From Xylanibacter rodentium (GTDB lineage: Bacteria > Bacteroidota > Bacteroidia > Bacteroidales > Bacteroidaceae), in contig NZ_JABKKE010000002.1 of assembly GCF_013166575.1 (NCBI RefSeq), positions 124,001 to 188,000 on the forward strand: a DNA stretch of 64,000 bases, read 5' to 3'. A model generated the notes under the pieces. The model saw only the letters and a program-made list of their open reading frames with translations, did not search any database and had not been told where the DNA came from. Numbering within the stretch: the stretch's first letter is position 1; each line of letters starts with the position of its first letter. Positions 37,575 through 46,402 of the stretch are shown piece by piece. A program made the translations under genes and the position numbers.

Positions 37575-38324
37575 TTATACAGTTTTATCTATCGTCAAAG
37601 CAAAATTCTCTGCCTCTCCAAGTGTCTCGATTTTTCCAACATCCATTAGTTCCAAGTCATCCATGAAAAAGCCTTTTATCTCAACTTTGTCACATACACC
37701 CAAATAAAAATCGATTATGCCGAACTTGTCGGGAAATTCACTGAACAGTGGGAAAAGACGCGGAGATAACATGTGTATACCGGAGAAAGCATAACGGTGG
37801 GCACGACATACGACGTCACCACCATAAGGGCTGCGCACCTCGCCCGTAGCAGTGTTAGTCCACCCCACAAGCCGCATGTCGTCATCGAAAAGAAGATAGC
37901 GGGTCGTAACACGGCCGCTCACCAGCAAAGTGGCCTCGTTAGCCATATTGCCTGCATAGAATGCACCAAGGTCAACATTGCTCAGTATGTCCACATTGTG
38001 TATCAATATTGGCAATGAAGGCAAGAACAACGGTATGGCTTTCTTTATACCGCCTCCTGTATCAAGCAGCGCGGCCGTCTCGTCACTGACACGGATGTCA
38101 AGGCCGAAATTGTTGTTTTCTTCAAGAAAACCGGTTATCTGCGAAGCAAAATGATATACATTGACTACGATTCTTCCGGCACCGGCTTTTTTCAACCTGC
38201 TTACCGTATGCTCCAACAGCGTGCGCCCGGCTACACTAACGAGGGCCTTCGGCCTTGTATCGGTCAGTGGTTTGAGCCGCGTGCCCAATCCGGCCGCAAA
38301 TATCATAGCTTGCATTTTTATCAT
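37575..38324 (-). CDS. Sugar-1-phosphate nucleotidyltransferase (MurU/HddC-like)
   Basis: 249 aa, Rossmann-like NTP transferase. Signature AGLGTRLKPLTDTRPKALV at about 12-30. VVNVYHFASQITGFLEENN and ILIHNVDILSNVDLGAFY (about 110-127) are the metal and sugar-binding regions. It resembles MurNAc-1-phosphate uridylyltransferase (MurU) and mannose-1-phosphate guanylyltransferase-like proteins. The anomeric kinase (AmgK-type) often adjacent to murU is not seen in this window. Met4 (38315) is an alternative start. The nucleotide and sugar used are not known. Confidence 0.8.
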   Translation of the reverse strand: MIKMQAMIFAAGLGTRLKPLTDTRPKALVSVAGRTLLEHTVSRLKKAGAGRIVVNVYHFASQITGFLEENNNFGLDIRVSDETAALLDTGGGIKKAIPLFLPSLPILIHNVDILSNVDLGAFYAGNMANEATLLVSGRVTTRYLLFDDDMRLVGWTNTATGEVRSPYGGDVVCRAHRYAFSGIHMLSPRLFPLFSEFPDKFGIIDFYLGVCDKVEIKGFFMDDLELMDVGKIETLGEAENFALTIDKTV

Positions 38325-38354
38325 TATTTGTGCTACCCTATATATTATATATTA

Positions 38355-38380
38355 CAAATTTATATTCTTTTGCAAAAATA
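38355..38380 (-). promoter_or_regulatory. Two candidate -7 elements for the nucleotidyltransferase gene
   Basis: CAAATTTA (38355-38362) and CAAAAATA (38373-38380) read TAAATTTG and TATTTTTG on the minus strand. I cannot tell which is used. Confidence 0.4.
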
Positions 38381-38608
38381 CATAAAATCGTCAAGCCTGA
38401 CAAATACAGATATTTATTTTTTAATAAAATATCATTTTTAAATGCTCCTGCTTATTTTACATGAACGAAACTGTACCGGATATTTCAATCACTGTGACCA
38501 TACCATCTTTGATTGTGGATTCAAGGATGAATTTTCTTACAGTATGCCGTTCAATGCCAAATGGGCGTTGTTGGATGACTTGTTTGTTGCCATAGGTGAA
38601 TTTTATAA

Positions 38609-41600
38609 TCAAGCGGCGGTGATTACTTCGTGGAGCAGCGCGACAAATTTAGCCACTTGCCCGGCCTTGTCGGGAAAGTGCGCCAACAGCGACTCGAAGA
38701 ATAAGCGGTTGTCGCGCAGCTCTTTCTTCTCCATGTCTCCGTTCTGGCACACGTAGTTCAGTATATTATTGATAAATTCCTCCTGCGCTGCGGTGAGCGT
38801 ATTGACCGAGATAAATTCGGAGAAAAGCGAAATTGCTTTTTGACGGTCGAGGCCAACCACCTTGCGTATAAATGCGGCCACGGGAATATCGACTGTCAGA
38901 TTCTCACGGCTCAGAAAACGCTCGTAGTCTTCCTTGGTACCGAGTTCCTGCCAAAGGATGCGCTCCAGTTCGTTGATGTCGCTGCCTGTAAGTTTTTCGA
39001 GGTTCTGTATCTTTTGCAGCACAGGCAGGTCACGGTTCTGTGTCAGGAAGTCGAGCACTTTCTGCTTGTAGGTCATGGTGGTTTTGATGCTCCCTGCCTC
39101 CCCCTCGTCGGTCACATCATCCTCGATGTTTACCGTAAAGGTCTTTCCGGCTTCGCCAGCAAGGTATTTCAGCAGGTCGCGTATCTCCTTGCGCATATTC
39201 TCGATGGAGGCGAGGGTTCGGTTGTCCCAAAACTCCACGGTCATAACCTCATTGAGCAGTGGCATCTTCGCCTTTATGTCGGGGATGGAAGCGCGGTCAC
39301 GCAGTGCATCCACAATTTTAGTAATCTGTGCGACATGCCGCTCGCTCCCGAAATTTTCGTCCACCATGCCGAGTTGCACATATAGGGCGAGAAGGTCAAA
39401 CTTCTTAGCCATCTCATTTTCCATCGACTTAGGCAACAGCGGCGCAATCTCGTTTTTGAGGTCAAGCACATCGACCTCCGATATAAACTGCCACCTCTCC
39501 GAGTCGCGGAACTTGCAGACTGTCGGCCACTTCGAGCGCACAGAGATGTGCATGTCGCTGAGGCGGGCGATGTCGGTTTTCAGCATGGCTTTCAGTTCGT
39601 CGTGCAAGCCCTTGGCGAACTCGTCGGCCTGATACTGTGCTGCTTGCAGTGCACAAACTATATCGGCGCGTACACCGAAAAGCCGTTCGGTGAGCGACAC
39701 TGTCTTGATGGTCTTGCCTTCCTTGGGATTGGTGCCAAAGTATTTGAAGTTTCCGCCCCAGTCGAAGATGTAGAATTTCTCTTTATCTTGGCCCATGCCG
39801 AATATGTCGGGACTGAGGCGGGTTCCGCGACCTATCATCTGCATAAACTTGATACGCGAGCGCACACGTTTGAAGAAAACGAGGTTAAGCACGTCGGGCA
39901 CGTCGATGCCGGTGTCGAGCATATCTACTGAGACAGCAATACGGGGCATTGAGTCGCGGAGACTGAATTTGTCTATAAGATCCTGACAGTAGTTAATCGA
40001 GTAGTCAATCTGCTCGCAAAAGCCATTGCCGTAATGGGGATAGAGGATATTGAACCGTTCGACAATGAGCTTGGCAGTCCTGGAGTTCATGGCGAAGATG
40101 ATTGTCTTGCCAATCGTCTCGCCACTGTGAATCCTCAGGCCATTTTCCATCAGGTCCTGAAGCATTTTGTCTATTGTGTCGGTATTGTAGATATAATTGT
40201 ATATCTCCTGCTCGCGGATGTCGCGGGGCACGTATTCTTCACCGGGGTCTTTGTTGACCTGTTCATATTCCCATACCTGTTCGAGTTGCTGCTTTTCTTC
40301 ATCCGACAGGTCATCATACTTGATGCCCTCATTCACTACCTTTGATCCTCTAATCTTACCCTCATAAGGCACAAGGTATTTGTCATCGATGGCGGTTTCA
40401 TACTCGTAGTAGTCGGTCGGCTCGCCACCTTCAAGGTGGAGAAGCTCATAAGTGGATTTATCGACCTGGTCGCGTGGCGTGGCTGTCAGACCCACAAGCA
40501 AAGAATCGAAGTAGCAGAATATGTCGCCGAATTTGCCGAACACCGAGCGGTGCGCCTCATCTATGATTATCAAGTCAAATCTGCCGACGCTGTAAGGCTT
40601 ATTGTCGGTGTCGACGTAATTAATCATTGTTTGATATGTGGAAAAAGTTATACGGGCGTTGGGGTCAACGTCGGTGGTCTTGTCGCTCAGTATGGTAGTG
40701 GGCGAATTGGGGAGCAGCTTTTGGAAATTACGTGCGGCTTGATTGACGAGCGAGGTTCGGTCGGCAAGAAATAGAGTGTTCTTAATCCAGTTGTTGCGCT
40801 GAAGAACATCCACGAGCGAGATGGCTGTGCGGGTCTTGCCGGTACCCGTCGCCATGACGAGCAGTCCACAGCGATGCCGGGCATTGAACCATTCGCACAT
40901 GCTCTTGACGGCCCGCTTCTGGTAGTAACGGTCGGAGATTTCCTCCTTTACTGTGAAATCAATGATCTCTCGCCGCGATTTACGGCGCGACATTATGAGT
41001 TCGAGATCTTTCTTGGTATGGAACGCAAATAGCTGACGCTCAAGATAGCCGAGTCCGTCGATGATGTGAATTTCAAATCCGTTAGTGTAGTAAATCACCG
41101 GGCGTATGCCATGCTTCCGTTCGAGGCTGTCAGCGTAGAGTTCGGCCTGGTGTTTGCCGGCAACGGGATCTTTGCTCGTGCGCTTGGCTTCGATAACGGC
41201 AAGCGGTTTGCCGTTGTCGCCATACAGCACATAGTCGGCATAACCTTTTCCGGCACCATTAGGCATACCGTCCACTTCGATTTCGATGCAGGCTTTTCCG
41301 CCAACTACCTCTCCCTCCGCTTCAAGTACTTCCCATCCGGCTTCACGTAGCATCAGGTCAATGAATCGGCGGCGAGTCTCTGCCTCCGATATGTCGCCCC
41401 ACGAAAGGGTGACGGGGATCGAGGGTGCGGACGCGACATGTCGCGTCCCTACTGTGGCGGCAAACGATTCGGGTGTCTGCTCCGCGCGGACAACCGGAAT
41501 GCGCGGACGCGGCTGTCGTGTTGTGGGCAGGAACGATTCGTCAAACGGAACGAGAGTGTCGATTACTCTTAGTTTGAGAAGTACTCCGCCCACAAGATTG

Positions 41601-41941
41601 TAGAGGTTGAGCGTTGTGAAGAAGGCATCGCGGCGTGTCACCTTGCCGTCGTGAGCGGCAAGGTTCCCGACTTTTCTAATCCAATGGACTGCTTTCATCA
41701 GTTCAGGGTCTGCGATAAAGTCGGTGAATACATCGGCAGTGGTGAGTTGGAAAAGTCCGGTGCGTTCTCCAGGCTCTACACCTTTCATCCTGTATATAGC
41801 CTTGACGAGCCATTCAAGAGCCTTTCGGGCATTGATGGCAGCCGAGTCGGGATCCGTATATTGTCGCTGCTCGCACAGGTCGCAAAGCCCGTGCAGCGGC
41901 GCGAGTTCGGGTATATCTTTAAGGTAGTCGAAGTTATACAT
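38609..41941 (-). CDS. hsdR: Type I restriction enzyme, R (motor/nuclease) subunit with N-terminal DUF4145
   Basis: ATP-driven DNA translocase and nuclease of a type I R-M system. 1110 aa. An N-terminal DUF4145 domain (about 15-125, SAAINARKALEWLVKAIY) is followed by the PD-(D/E)XK nuclease (Asp237, then Glu251-Ala-Lys253). The SF2 helicase has ATGTGKT (364-370) and DEAH (461-464), then GLTATPRD. The second helicase half has MIGRGTRLSPD. An EcoEI-like C-terminal domain ends the protein. Residues 164-172 (VGTRHVASA), in the linker between DUF4145 and the nuclease, are encoded by a REP palindrome at 41427-41452. It is the last gene of the hsd operon, 6 bp after the DUF1016 gene. Confidence 0.95.
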   Translation of the reverse strand: MYNFDYLKDIPELAPLHGLCDLCEQRQYTDPDSAAINARKALEWLVKAIYRMKGVEPGERTGLFQLTTADVFTDFIADPELMKAVHWIRKVGNLAAHDGKVTRRDAFFTTLNLYNLVGGVLLKLRVIDTLVPFDESFLPTTRQPRPRIPVVRAEQTPESFAATVGTRHVASAPSIPVTLSWGDISEAETRRRFIDLMLREAGWEVLEAEGEVVGGKACIEIEVDGMPNGAGKGYADYVLYGDNGKPLAVIEAKRTSKDPVAGKHQAELYADSLERKHGIRPVIYYTNGFEIHIIDGLGYLERQLFAFHTKKDLELIMSRRKSRREIIDFTVKEEISDRYYQKRAVKSMCEWFNARHRCGLLVMATGTGKTRTAISLVDVLQRNNWIKNTLFLADRTSLVNQAARNFQKLLPNSPTTILSDKTTDVDPNARITFSTYQTMINYVDTDNKPYSVGRFDLIIIDEAHRSVFGKFGDIFCYFDSLLVGLTATPRDQVDKSTYELLHLEGGEPTDYYEYETAIDDKYLVPYEGKIRGSKVVNEGIKYDDLSDEEKQQLEQVWEYEQVNKDPGEEYVPRDIREQEIYNYIYNTDTIDKMLQDLMENGLRIHSGETIGKTIIFAMNSRTAKLIVERFNILYPHYGNGFCEQIDYSINYCQDLIDKFSLRDSMPRIAVSVDMLDTGIDVPDVLNLVFFKRVRSRIKFMQMIGRGTRLSPDIFGMGQDKEKFYIFDWGGNFKYFGTNPKEGKTIKTVSLTERLFGVRADIVCALQAAQYQADEFAKGLHDELKAMLKTDIARLSDMHISVRSKWPTVCKFRDSERWQFISEVDVLDLKNEIAPLLPKSMENEMAKKFDLLALYVQLGMVDENFGSERHVAQITKIVDALRDRASIPDIKAKMPLLNEVMTVEFWDNRTLASIENMRKEIRDLLKYLAGEAGKTFTVNIEDDVTDEGEAGSIKTTMTYKQKVLDFLTQNRDLPVLQKIQNLEKLTGSDINELERILWQELGTKEDYERFLSRENLTVDIPVAAFIRKVVGLDRQKAISLFSEFISVNTLTAAQEEFINNILNYVCQNGDMEKKELRDNRLFFESLLAHFPDKAGQVAKFVALLHEVITAA
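41427..41452. repeat. REP-type palindrome inside the hsdR reading frame
   Basis: 26 bp; the core GGACGCGACATGTCGCGTCC (41429-41448) is a perfect palindrome ending in CTAC. The ends match four copies at the RAYT gene (44103, 44178, 44347, 44631). It adds about nine in-frame residues to HsdR. Confidence 0.85.
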
Positions 41942-41947
41942 AAGGCA

Positions 41948-42997
41948 TCAACCGTTGATTAGTTTGAATTTCTGTCTTGTAAGCTCTATTTCCCGGCTCA
42001 ATTCCTCTTTAGTAGGCATGATAAGATCATACTTAGCAGAAAACACACCGATATCCGTGCGGTCCCCTAATGTATATTCCACTACCGTATCGTTCTTTTC
42101 AGAGCAGAGAATGATGCCGATGGTTGGATTATCATCCGGCTGACAGACTTCTCTGTTATAGTAGTTCACATAAAGCTGCATCTGGCCTATATCGCTGTAG
42201 TCCACCCGTCTCATCTTCAAGTCGATTATGACGTAACTCCTCGTCAGGACATTGTAAAACACAAGGTCAGGGTAGAAATGCTGACCGTCGATAGTGATGC
42301 GTTTCTGTCGACCCATAAATGCGAAGCCTCGGCCCAGTTCCAACAGGAATTCTTCAAGATGTGAAATCAGCGCACTTTCAAGTTCGCTTTCCTGCCAGAT
42401 TACATCCTCCTTAGCTCCGATAAATTCGAGAATGAACGGGTCATGTACCAGCGTCAGGGGATCGAATTTTTCTGGCTTGGCGGGAAGGTTATTCTTTATA
42501 AGGCTTTCGACAGCGGTTTCATCGCGATGAGTGGATAGCAGACGCTCATAATATTGTGTGGCGATTTGACGCTCGAGCTGGCGAGTGCTCCATTTGCCGG
42601 CGGCGGCCTCCTTGGCGTAATATTCCCTGGCTTTTGGGTTTGAAACTCTAATCAAAGCGCGATAATGAGTCCAACTCAATTCGTGACGCAGCGCGTCACA
42701 TTTTGGGAATGACAGGTAAAACATCCTCATATTCCTAAGATTGGATGCGTCGAATCCTTTCCCAAACTCCTTAGTCAGACGAACGGAAATAGATTTCAGA
42801 AGTTCATCGCCGTATGCGGCTCTTTCTTCACCGCCCTGGGCTTCGACAATGAGCTTGCCTACATGCCAGTAAGCCTGTACCATCGCGGTATTGACTGTTG
42901 TCAACACTGTGGCTCTCGCTTGGATAAGAACCTGTTTTATCTGGGAATATATATTTTCAGATAATTTGGAGGATATATTCTGTTTATTCATAGCCAT
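41948..42997 (-). CDS. DUF1016 / PD-(D/E)XK nuclease domain protein (YhcG-like)
   Basis: 349 aa. An N-terminal DUF1016_N helical domain (about 15-165) contains AYWHVGKLIVEAQGG and FGKGFDASNLRNMRMFYLSFP. The C-terminal PD-(D/E)XK nuclease domain (about 185-345) has FMGRQKRITIDGQHFYPDLVFYN (split at about 255-275) and VIIDLKMRRVDYSDIGQMQLY, where Asp and Glu/Lys-type residues form the nuclease core. Genes of this family often sit in or beside type I R-M operons; their role is unknown and may be accessory to restriction. It lies between hsdS (32-bp gap) and hsdR (6-bp gap) on the same transcript. Met3 is an alternative start. Confidence 0.85.
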   Translation of the reverse strand: MAMNKQNISSKLSENIYSQIKQVLIQARATVLTTVNTAMVQAYWHVGKLIVEAQGGEERAAYGDELLKSISVRLTKEFGKGFDASNLRNMRMFYLSFPKCDALRHELSWTHYRALIRVSNPKAREYYAKEAAAGKWSTRQLERQIATQYYERLLSTHRDETAVESLIKNNLPAKPEKFDPLTLVHDPFILEFIGAKEDVIWQESELESALISHLEEFLLELGRGFAFMGRQKRITIDGQHFYPDLVFYNVLTRSYVIIDLKMRRVDYSDIGQMQLYVNYYNREVCQPDDNPTIGIILCSEKNDTVVEYTLGDRTDIGVFSAKYDLIMPTKEELSREIELTRQKFKLING

Positions 42998-43029
42998 GTT
43001 TCTTATTTGTTAGACGGTGTTTCACATTT

Positions 43030-44088
43030 TCAATCGTTAAACCAGTAATCCATGCGGCTGGCGAGCAGCGTCTGCATCTCGGCGATCGTCGCTTCGACGT
43101 TAGCTTTCTGCGCCTCGATAGCTTCAACCTGCGTTGCGAACCGCTGCTGGAGAGCGAGGGGCGGGACTGGGATTGAAATTTCATTAATGACGCCAACTGA
43201 AAGTCCGGGTTGAGCAACACCTTTTGCGTATTTATTTAGATTAAGCGCAGAAAGCATGTAATAAAGCCAATACGGAGAGGACTCTATAAGTGGAGAAACC
43301 ACTACGGCATGTTCAGTTGCATAGAAATCACCGTTTGCAAGCGTTATATTACCACATAAAGCACCCTGTCTGCCAATAATGTTGTAAAGTCCATGATGAG
43401 ACTTTTTTGAAATATACCCCCTTATACCATTACCCCCATAACAAGGGTAATAACCATCTGTAATGTGATTTAACAGTTCAGATGCTTTTATAGACTTACC
43501 AGCTTTTAAGGATAAAAGACTTTTAATCTGTTTGAATGTCCAGCATTTTGGGTTGGAGACAGGGTCGCCGAAAGTGTCGTAGAAGAGGGATTGAGCGAGT
43601 GCGTTGAGGTTGCGCAGCAGCTCGCGGCAATCCTCAACCACCTCGTTAATCTTGTCAAGCTCTGCCACAATCCGCTCCTGCACCTCTATAGGTGGAACAG
43701 GAATAACTTCATTTCTTATCATTGGAACAGTTAGTTGTGGAATTGCCGCTCCATTACCAGAAAATTTTCTAAAAAGAAGCCAATAATACAGATACTCCAA
43801 GCGCAATGAATAGTCTGGAGTTGCAACAACCAACCTTACAATAGGAACAAATGGATTTCTTCTAATAAAGGGAACACCTAATGTGCCTCGACCGGAAATC
43901 GTAACAGACGGTTCTTGAATTGTTGACTTTTTGCAATAACCATATAATCCTTCATTCTCTATTCCATTTGAAAACACAGGGATCGAGTTATCTGAATTTT
44001 GGATTTCAGATATATCAGCAGGCTTATCACCACCGACACATAGTTTACATACATCGCCAAGTCGTTTATACTCCCAGTTATGCTTCAT
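43030..44088 (-). CDS. hsdS: Type I restriction-modification specificity subunit
   Basis: Recognises the bipartite DNA target for the methyltransferase and restriction complex. The start at 44088 (MKHNWEYKRLGDVCKL) gives 352 aa; an upstream in-frame extension runs through the RAYT gene and a REP palindrome, so it is rejected. Two target recognition domains (about 5-150 and 185-320) are each followed by a coiled-coil spacer: ERIVAELDKINEVVEDCRELL (split) at about 150-175, and FATQVEAIEAQKANVEATI near the end. Its first 11 bases overlap the RAYT stop. TRDs vary fast between strains, so the recognised sequence cannot be predicted here. Confidence 0.92.
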   Translation of the reverse strand: MKHNWEYKRLGDVCKLCVGGDKPADISEIQNSDNSIPVFSNGIENEGLYGYCKKSTIQEPSVTISGRGTLGVPFIRRNPFVPIVRLVVATPDYSLRLEYLYYWLLFRKFSGNGAAIPQLTVPMIRNEVIPVPPIEVQERIVAELDKINEVVEDCRELLRNLNALAQSLFYDTFGDPVSNPKCWTFKQIKSLLSLKAGKSIKASELLNHITDGYYPCYGGNGIRGYISKKSHHGLYNIIGRQGALCGNITLANGDFYATEHAVVVSPLIESSPYWLYYMLSALNLNKYAKGVAQPGLSVGVINEISIPVPPLALQQRFATQVEAIEAQKANVEATIAEMQTLLASRMDYWFND

Positions 44089-44776
44089 GGTTGTTGCGAG
44101 TTGTAGGGACGCGATTCTTCGCGTCCGCGCTATTATTGCATTTATTGTCAACGCGTTCGGTGGTTGCGCTTGAATCGGCGGACGCGAAGAATCGCGTCCC
44201 TACCGGCCATTCGATGCGATTACTATTGAATTTGTCATGACACCAATTTCGCATATTACTGTCAATATAATTCATAATATTGTCAAATGCGTGTTGATTA
44301 CGGATGATGTGTTCATGGAATCGTGATTGCCATATTTTGTCGCCCGGTAGGGACGATATTCTTCGCGTCCGCGCCTGACGTGTGACTCCGGCCTTGAATG
44401 TTCCGACAATCGTTGCCAACCGACTGTTGTGATGGAAATCGTCTACGGGCTCCCCATGGCGCGGCGGCTTCAGACATCCCAATTCAGCCGGAGCGGACAA
44501 TTCCCTCTGCGAGGGTGTTATTGATAAAATCATATGGACGTGATTAGGCATCACCACGTAGTTGATTATCTCAAGGTCGGTGTGATACGTAGTAAGGTTC
44601 TGAATGTCAGTTTCCACGATGCGGCCTAACGCGGACGCGATGAATTGCGTCCCTACTGCCGGGGTGGATGTGATTTCGCCGAACAAATGCTTTTTGTCAG
44701 CGCAACAGATTGTGACGAAGTAAATTCCTCCGTTATAATCATGCCAGACGGCCCGGAATTGATGTCGGTCATTCAT
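44078..44776 (-). CDS. REP-associated tyrosine transposase (RAYT, Y1_Tnp) inside the hsd operon
   Basis: 232 aa, HUH-type single-strand DNA nuclease of the IS200-like family. The HUH motif is His79-Val-His81 in VMPNHVHMI. The likely catalytic Tyr170 is in IMNYIDSN, followed by the NW pair. Family members act on REP palindromes. The gene overlaps hsdM by 8 bp at its start and hsdS by 11 bp at its end, so it is built into the operon and not simply dropped beside it. Four 26-bp REP palindromes lie inside its own reading frame and encode VGTQFIASA, RTRRISSLP, VGTRFFASAD and DAKNRVPT. The frame is intact. Whether the protein is active, or domesticated, is unknown. Confidence 0.92.
   Translation of the reverse strand: MNDRHQFRAVWHDYNGGIYFVTICCADKKHLFGEITSTPAVGTQFIASALGRIVETDIQNLTTYHTDLEIINYVVMPNHVHMILSITPSQRELSAPAELGCLKPPRHGEPVDDFHHNSRLATIVGTFKAGVTRQARTRRISSLPGDKIWQSRFHEHIIRNQHAFDNIMNYIDSNMRNWCHDKFNSNRIEWPVGTRFFASADSSATTERVDNKCNNSADAKNRVPTTRNNHEA
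44103..44128. repeat. REP palindrome (RAYT 3' end, proximal)
   Basis: 26 bp, from GTAGGGACGCGA to TCGCGTCCGC. It is the perfect inverse of the copy at 44178-44203; together they form a BIME-like pair with a 49-bp spacer. Confidence 0.9.
44178..44203. repeat. REP palindrome (RAYT 3' end, distal)
   Basis: 26 bp, exact reverse complement of 44103-44128. Confidence 0.9.
44347..44372. repeat. REP palindrome (mid-RAYT)
   Basis: 26 bp in the GTAGGGAC...GTCCGC orientation, with two bases altered in the stem. It encodes residues about 135-143 of the RAYT protein. Confidence 0.85.
44631..44656. repeat. REP palindrome (RAYT 5' part)
   Basis: 26 bp in the GCGGACGC...CCCTAC orientation. It encodes residues about 41-49 of the RAYT protein (VGTQFIASA). 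Confidence 0.85.
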
Positions 44777-46310
44777 TGATCAAATCATCCAATTGGTTGA
44801 TACCTTCGGTAATTTTTGCGGCGAGGGCGGCAGCTCGACCGATAAGCACTTCGGGAGCTTCGTATTCAACGACTTCGCGGACGGTTTCCTTGTAGGTGTT
44901 GAAAGCGAGGTCATAGTCGTGCTCGCGGATTTCCTCGACAGGCACAAGAAAAGATTTATCGGTGCGTGTGCGGTTGTCCTCACCTCCTTCGTCGAGCGAG
45001 TGAAAACGGGCGATGATGTCGGGAATATCGTTGTCAGCAACAGGATTACGCTTGTCATCAAGCGAAAAGCCATCTGCTTTCATATCGTAGAACCACACTC
45101 TATCTGTGCCGCCCGCTCCTGTTTTCGTGAAAATCAAGATAGCGGTAGATACACCTGAGTATGGTTTGAATACTCCTGAAGGCATGGAGACAACCGCTTC
45201 GAGGCGGTTGCCGTCGATTATGGCTTTTCGGATAGCCTTGTGGGCGTTGGATGTTCCTGTCAAAACACCGTCGGGCACGATGGAGGCACAACGTCCGCCT
45301 GTGGCAAGCGAGCGTAGGAAAAGCGAGAGGAAAAGCAGCTCGGTTTTCTTGGTTTTTACAGTAGCAAGCAATGACTTCGACACTGCCTCGTAGTCGAGAT
45401 TTCCTGCAAAGGGGGGATTGGCGAGGATGAGAGTATAGCGGTCGGCATCGGTGTTATCAGACGACAGCGAATCGCGAAAAGCCACGTCAGGGTCTTCTAT
45501 GTCATGGAGCATGAGGTTCATCGCACCGATGCGCAGCATGGTCTGGTCGGTATCGAAACCATGTAGCAGCGAGCGTCGGAAATGCTCGGCGTTCTCCCTG
45601 TTCATCAGTTCGGCCTTATAATGCTCCTTAACATATTTGGCGGCCTCGACGATGAAACCGGCACTGCCCATCGCCGGGTCACAGATAACGTCCTTGCAGG
45701 TGGGTCGCATCATTTCCACCATCATGCGGATAATGTGGCGCGGAGTGCGGAACTGGCCGTTCTTGCCGCTTGCGGCCATCTTGCCGAGGATATATTCATA
45801 CACATCACCCATGGTGTCGCGGCTGTTCATGTCGGGCAGCGCGTCAATGCCGTCGATAATCTTTGCAAGGGCGCGGGGACTTTGGATAAGAAACACGGCA
45901 TTGCCCATGAAGCGCGAGTAGGCCGACTCGGTGCCGCTGTTGAGATTCTTAATGTACGTGAACACGTCGCGGCTCACCGTGCGATACATCTGCTCAGGTT
46001 CCATCTGCTTGAACACATGCCAGCGAAGATTATCCACAGACACCGCTTCACCAGTGTCGGGATTGCGCCATGTGCCATAGCCGAACGATACATCGCTGCA
46101 CATGCCAATGCCTATCTCTTCCGACACTCGCTCCTGCTTAAGCTGCATGTCGTCGAGCATCTTCATAAAGAACAGATATGTCATCTGTTCAAGCACCGAC
46201 ATCGGGTTAGTGACGCCTGCGCTCTCCCAGAACGTATCCCATATCTGATCTATCTGATTCTTTATCTGTCCTGTTATCATCGGTTCTTGAATTTCCGTAT
46301 TATCTGCCAA
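44769..46310 (-). CDS. hsdM: Type I restriction-modification DNA methyltransferase subunit
   Basis: N6-adenine methyltransferase of the type I complex. 513 aa. The N-terminal helical HsdM_N domain (about 10-150) includes MSVLEQMTYLFFMKMLDD. The SAM-binding motif I is DVICDPAMGSAGFI (about 215-228), with the catalytic NPPF at about 285 in ILANPPFAGNL. A -7 motif (TACATTTG on the minus strand, 46322-46329) lies so close to the ATG at 46310 that Met11 (46280, MITGQIKNQ) may be the true start. First gene of the operon hsdM-RAYT-hsdS-DUF1016-hsdR. Confidence 0.95.
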   Translation of the reverse strand: MADNTEIQEPMITGQIKNQIDQIWDTFWESAGVTNPMSVLEQMTYLFFMKMLDDMQLKQERVSEEIGIGMCSDVSFGYGTWRNPDTGEAVSVDNLRWHVFKQMEPEQMYRTVSRDVFTYIKNLNSGTESAYSRFMGNAVFLIQSPRALAKIIDGIDALPDMNSRDTMGDVYEYILGKMAASGKNGQFRTPRHIIRMMVEMMRPTCKDVICDPAMGSAGFIVEAAKYVKEHYKAELMNRENAEHFRRSLLHGFDTDQTMLRIGAMNLMLHDIEDPDVAFRDSLSSDNTDADRYTLILANPPFAGNLDYEAVSKSLLATVKTKKTELLFLSLFLRSLATGGRCASIVPDGVLTGTSNAHKAIRKAIIDGNRLEAVVSMPSGVFKPYSGVSTAILIFTKTGAGGTDRVWFYDMKADGFSLDDKRNPVADNDIPDIIARFHSLDEGGEDNRTRTDKSFLVPVEEIREHDYDLAFNTYKETVREVVEYEAPEVLIGRAAALAAKITEGINQLDDLINE

Positions 46311-46321
46311 TATATTTATTG

Positions 46322-46329
46322 CAAATGTA
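46322..46329 (-). promoter_or_regulatory. -7 promoter element of the hsd operon
   Basis: CAAATGTA on the plus strand reads TACATTTG on the minus strand. Confidence 0.5.
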
Positions 46330-46402
46330 CAATAAAATAGTGAGATTATACACCGGCAGGATAAAGAAAATGATTTTCTTTAAATGCAAAGTCCGTCCTT
46401 GA

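Noticed and set aside
38442-38756. Open frame of 104 codons on the plus strand overlapping the hsdR end
   Set aside because: It half overlaps hsdR in antisense, and the rest has no recognisable domain or promoter. The gap 38325-38608 is left as intergenic with the promoter motifs described.
46363-46381. AT-rich palindrome AAAGAAAATGATTTTCTTT after hutI
   Set aside because: Too weak a stem, with a 1-nt centre, to call a terminator of the hut operon.
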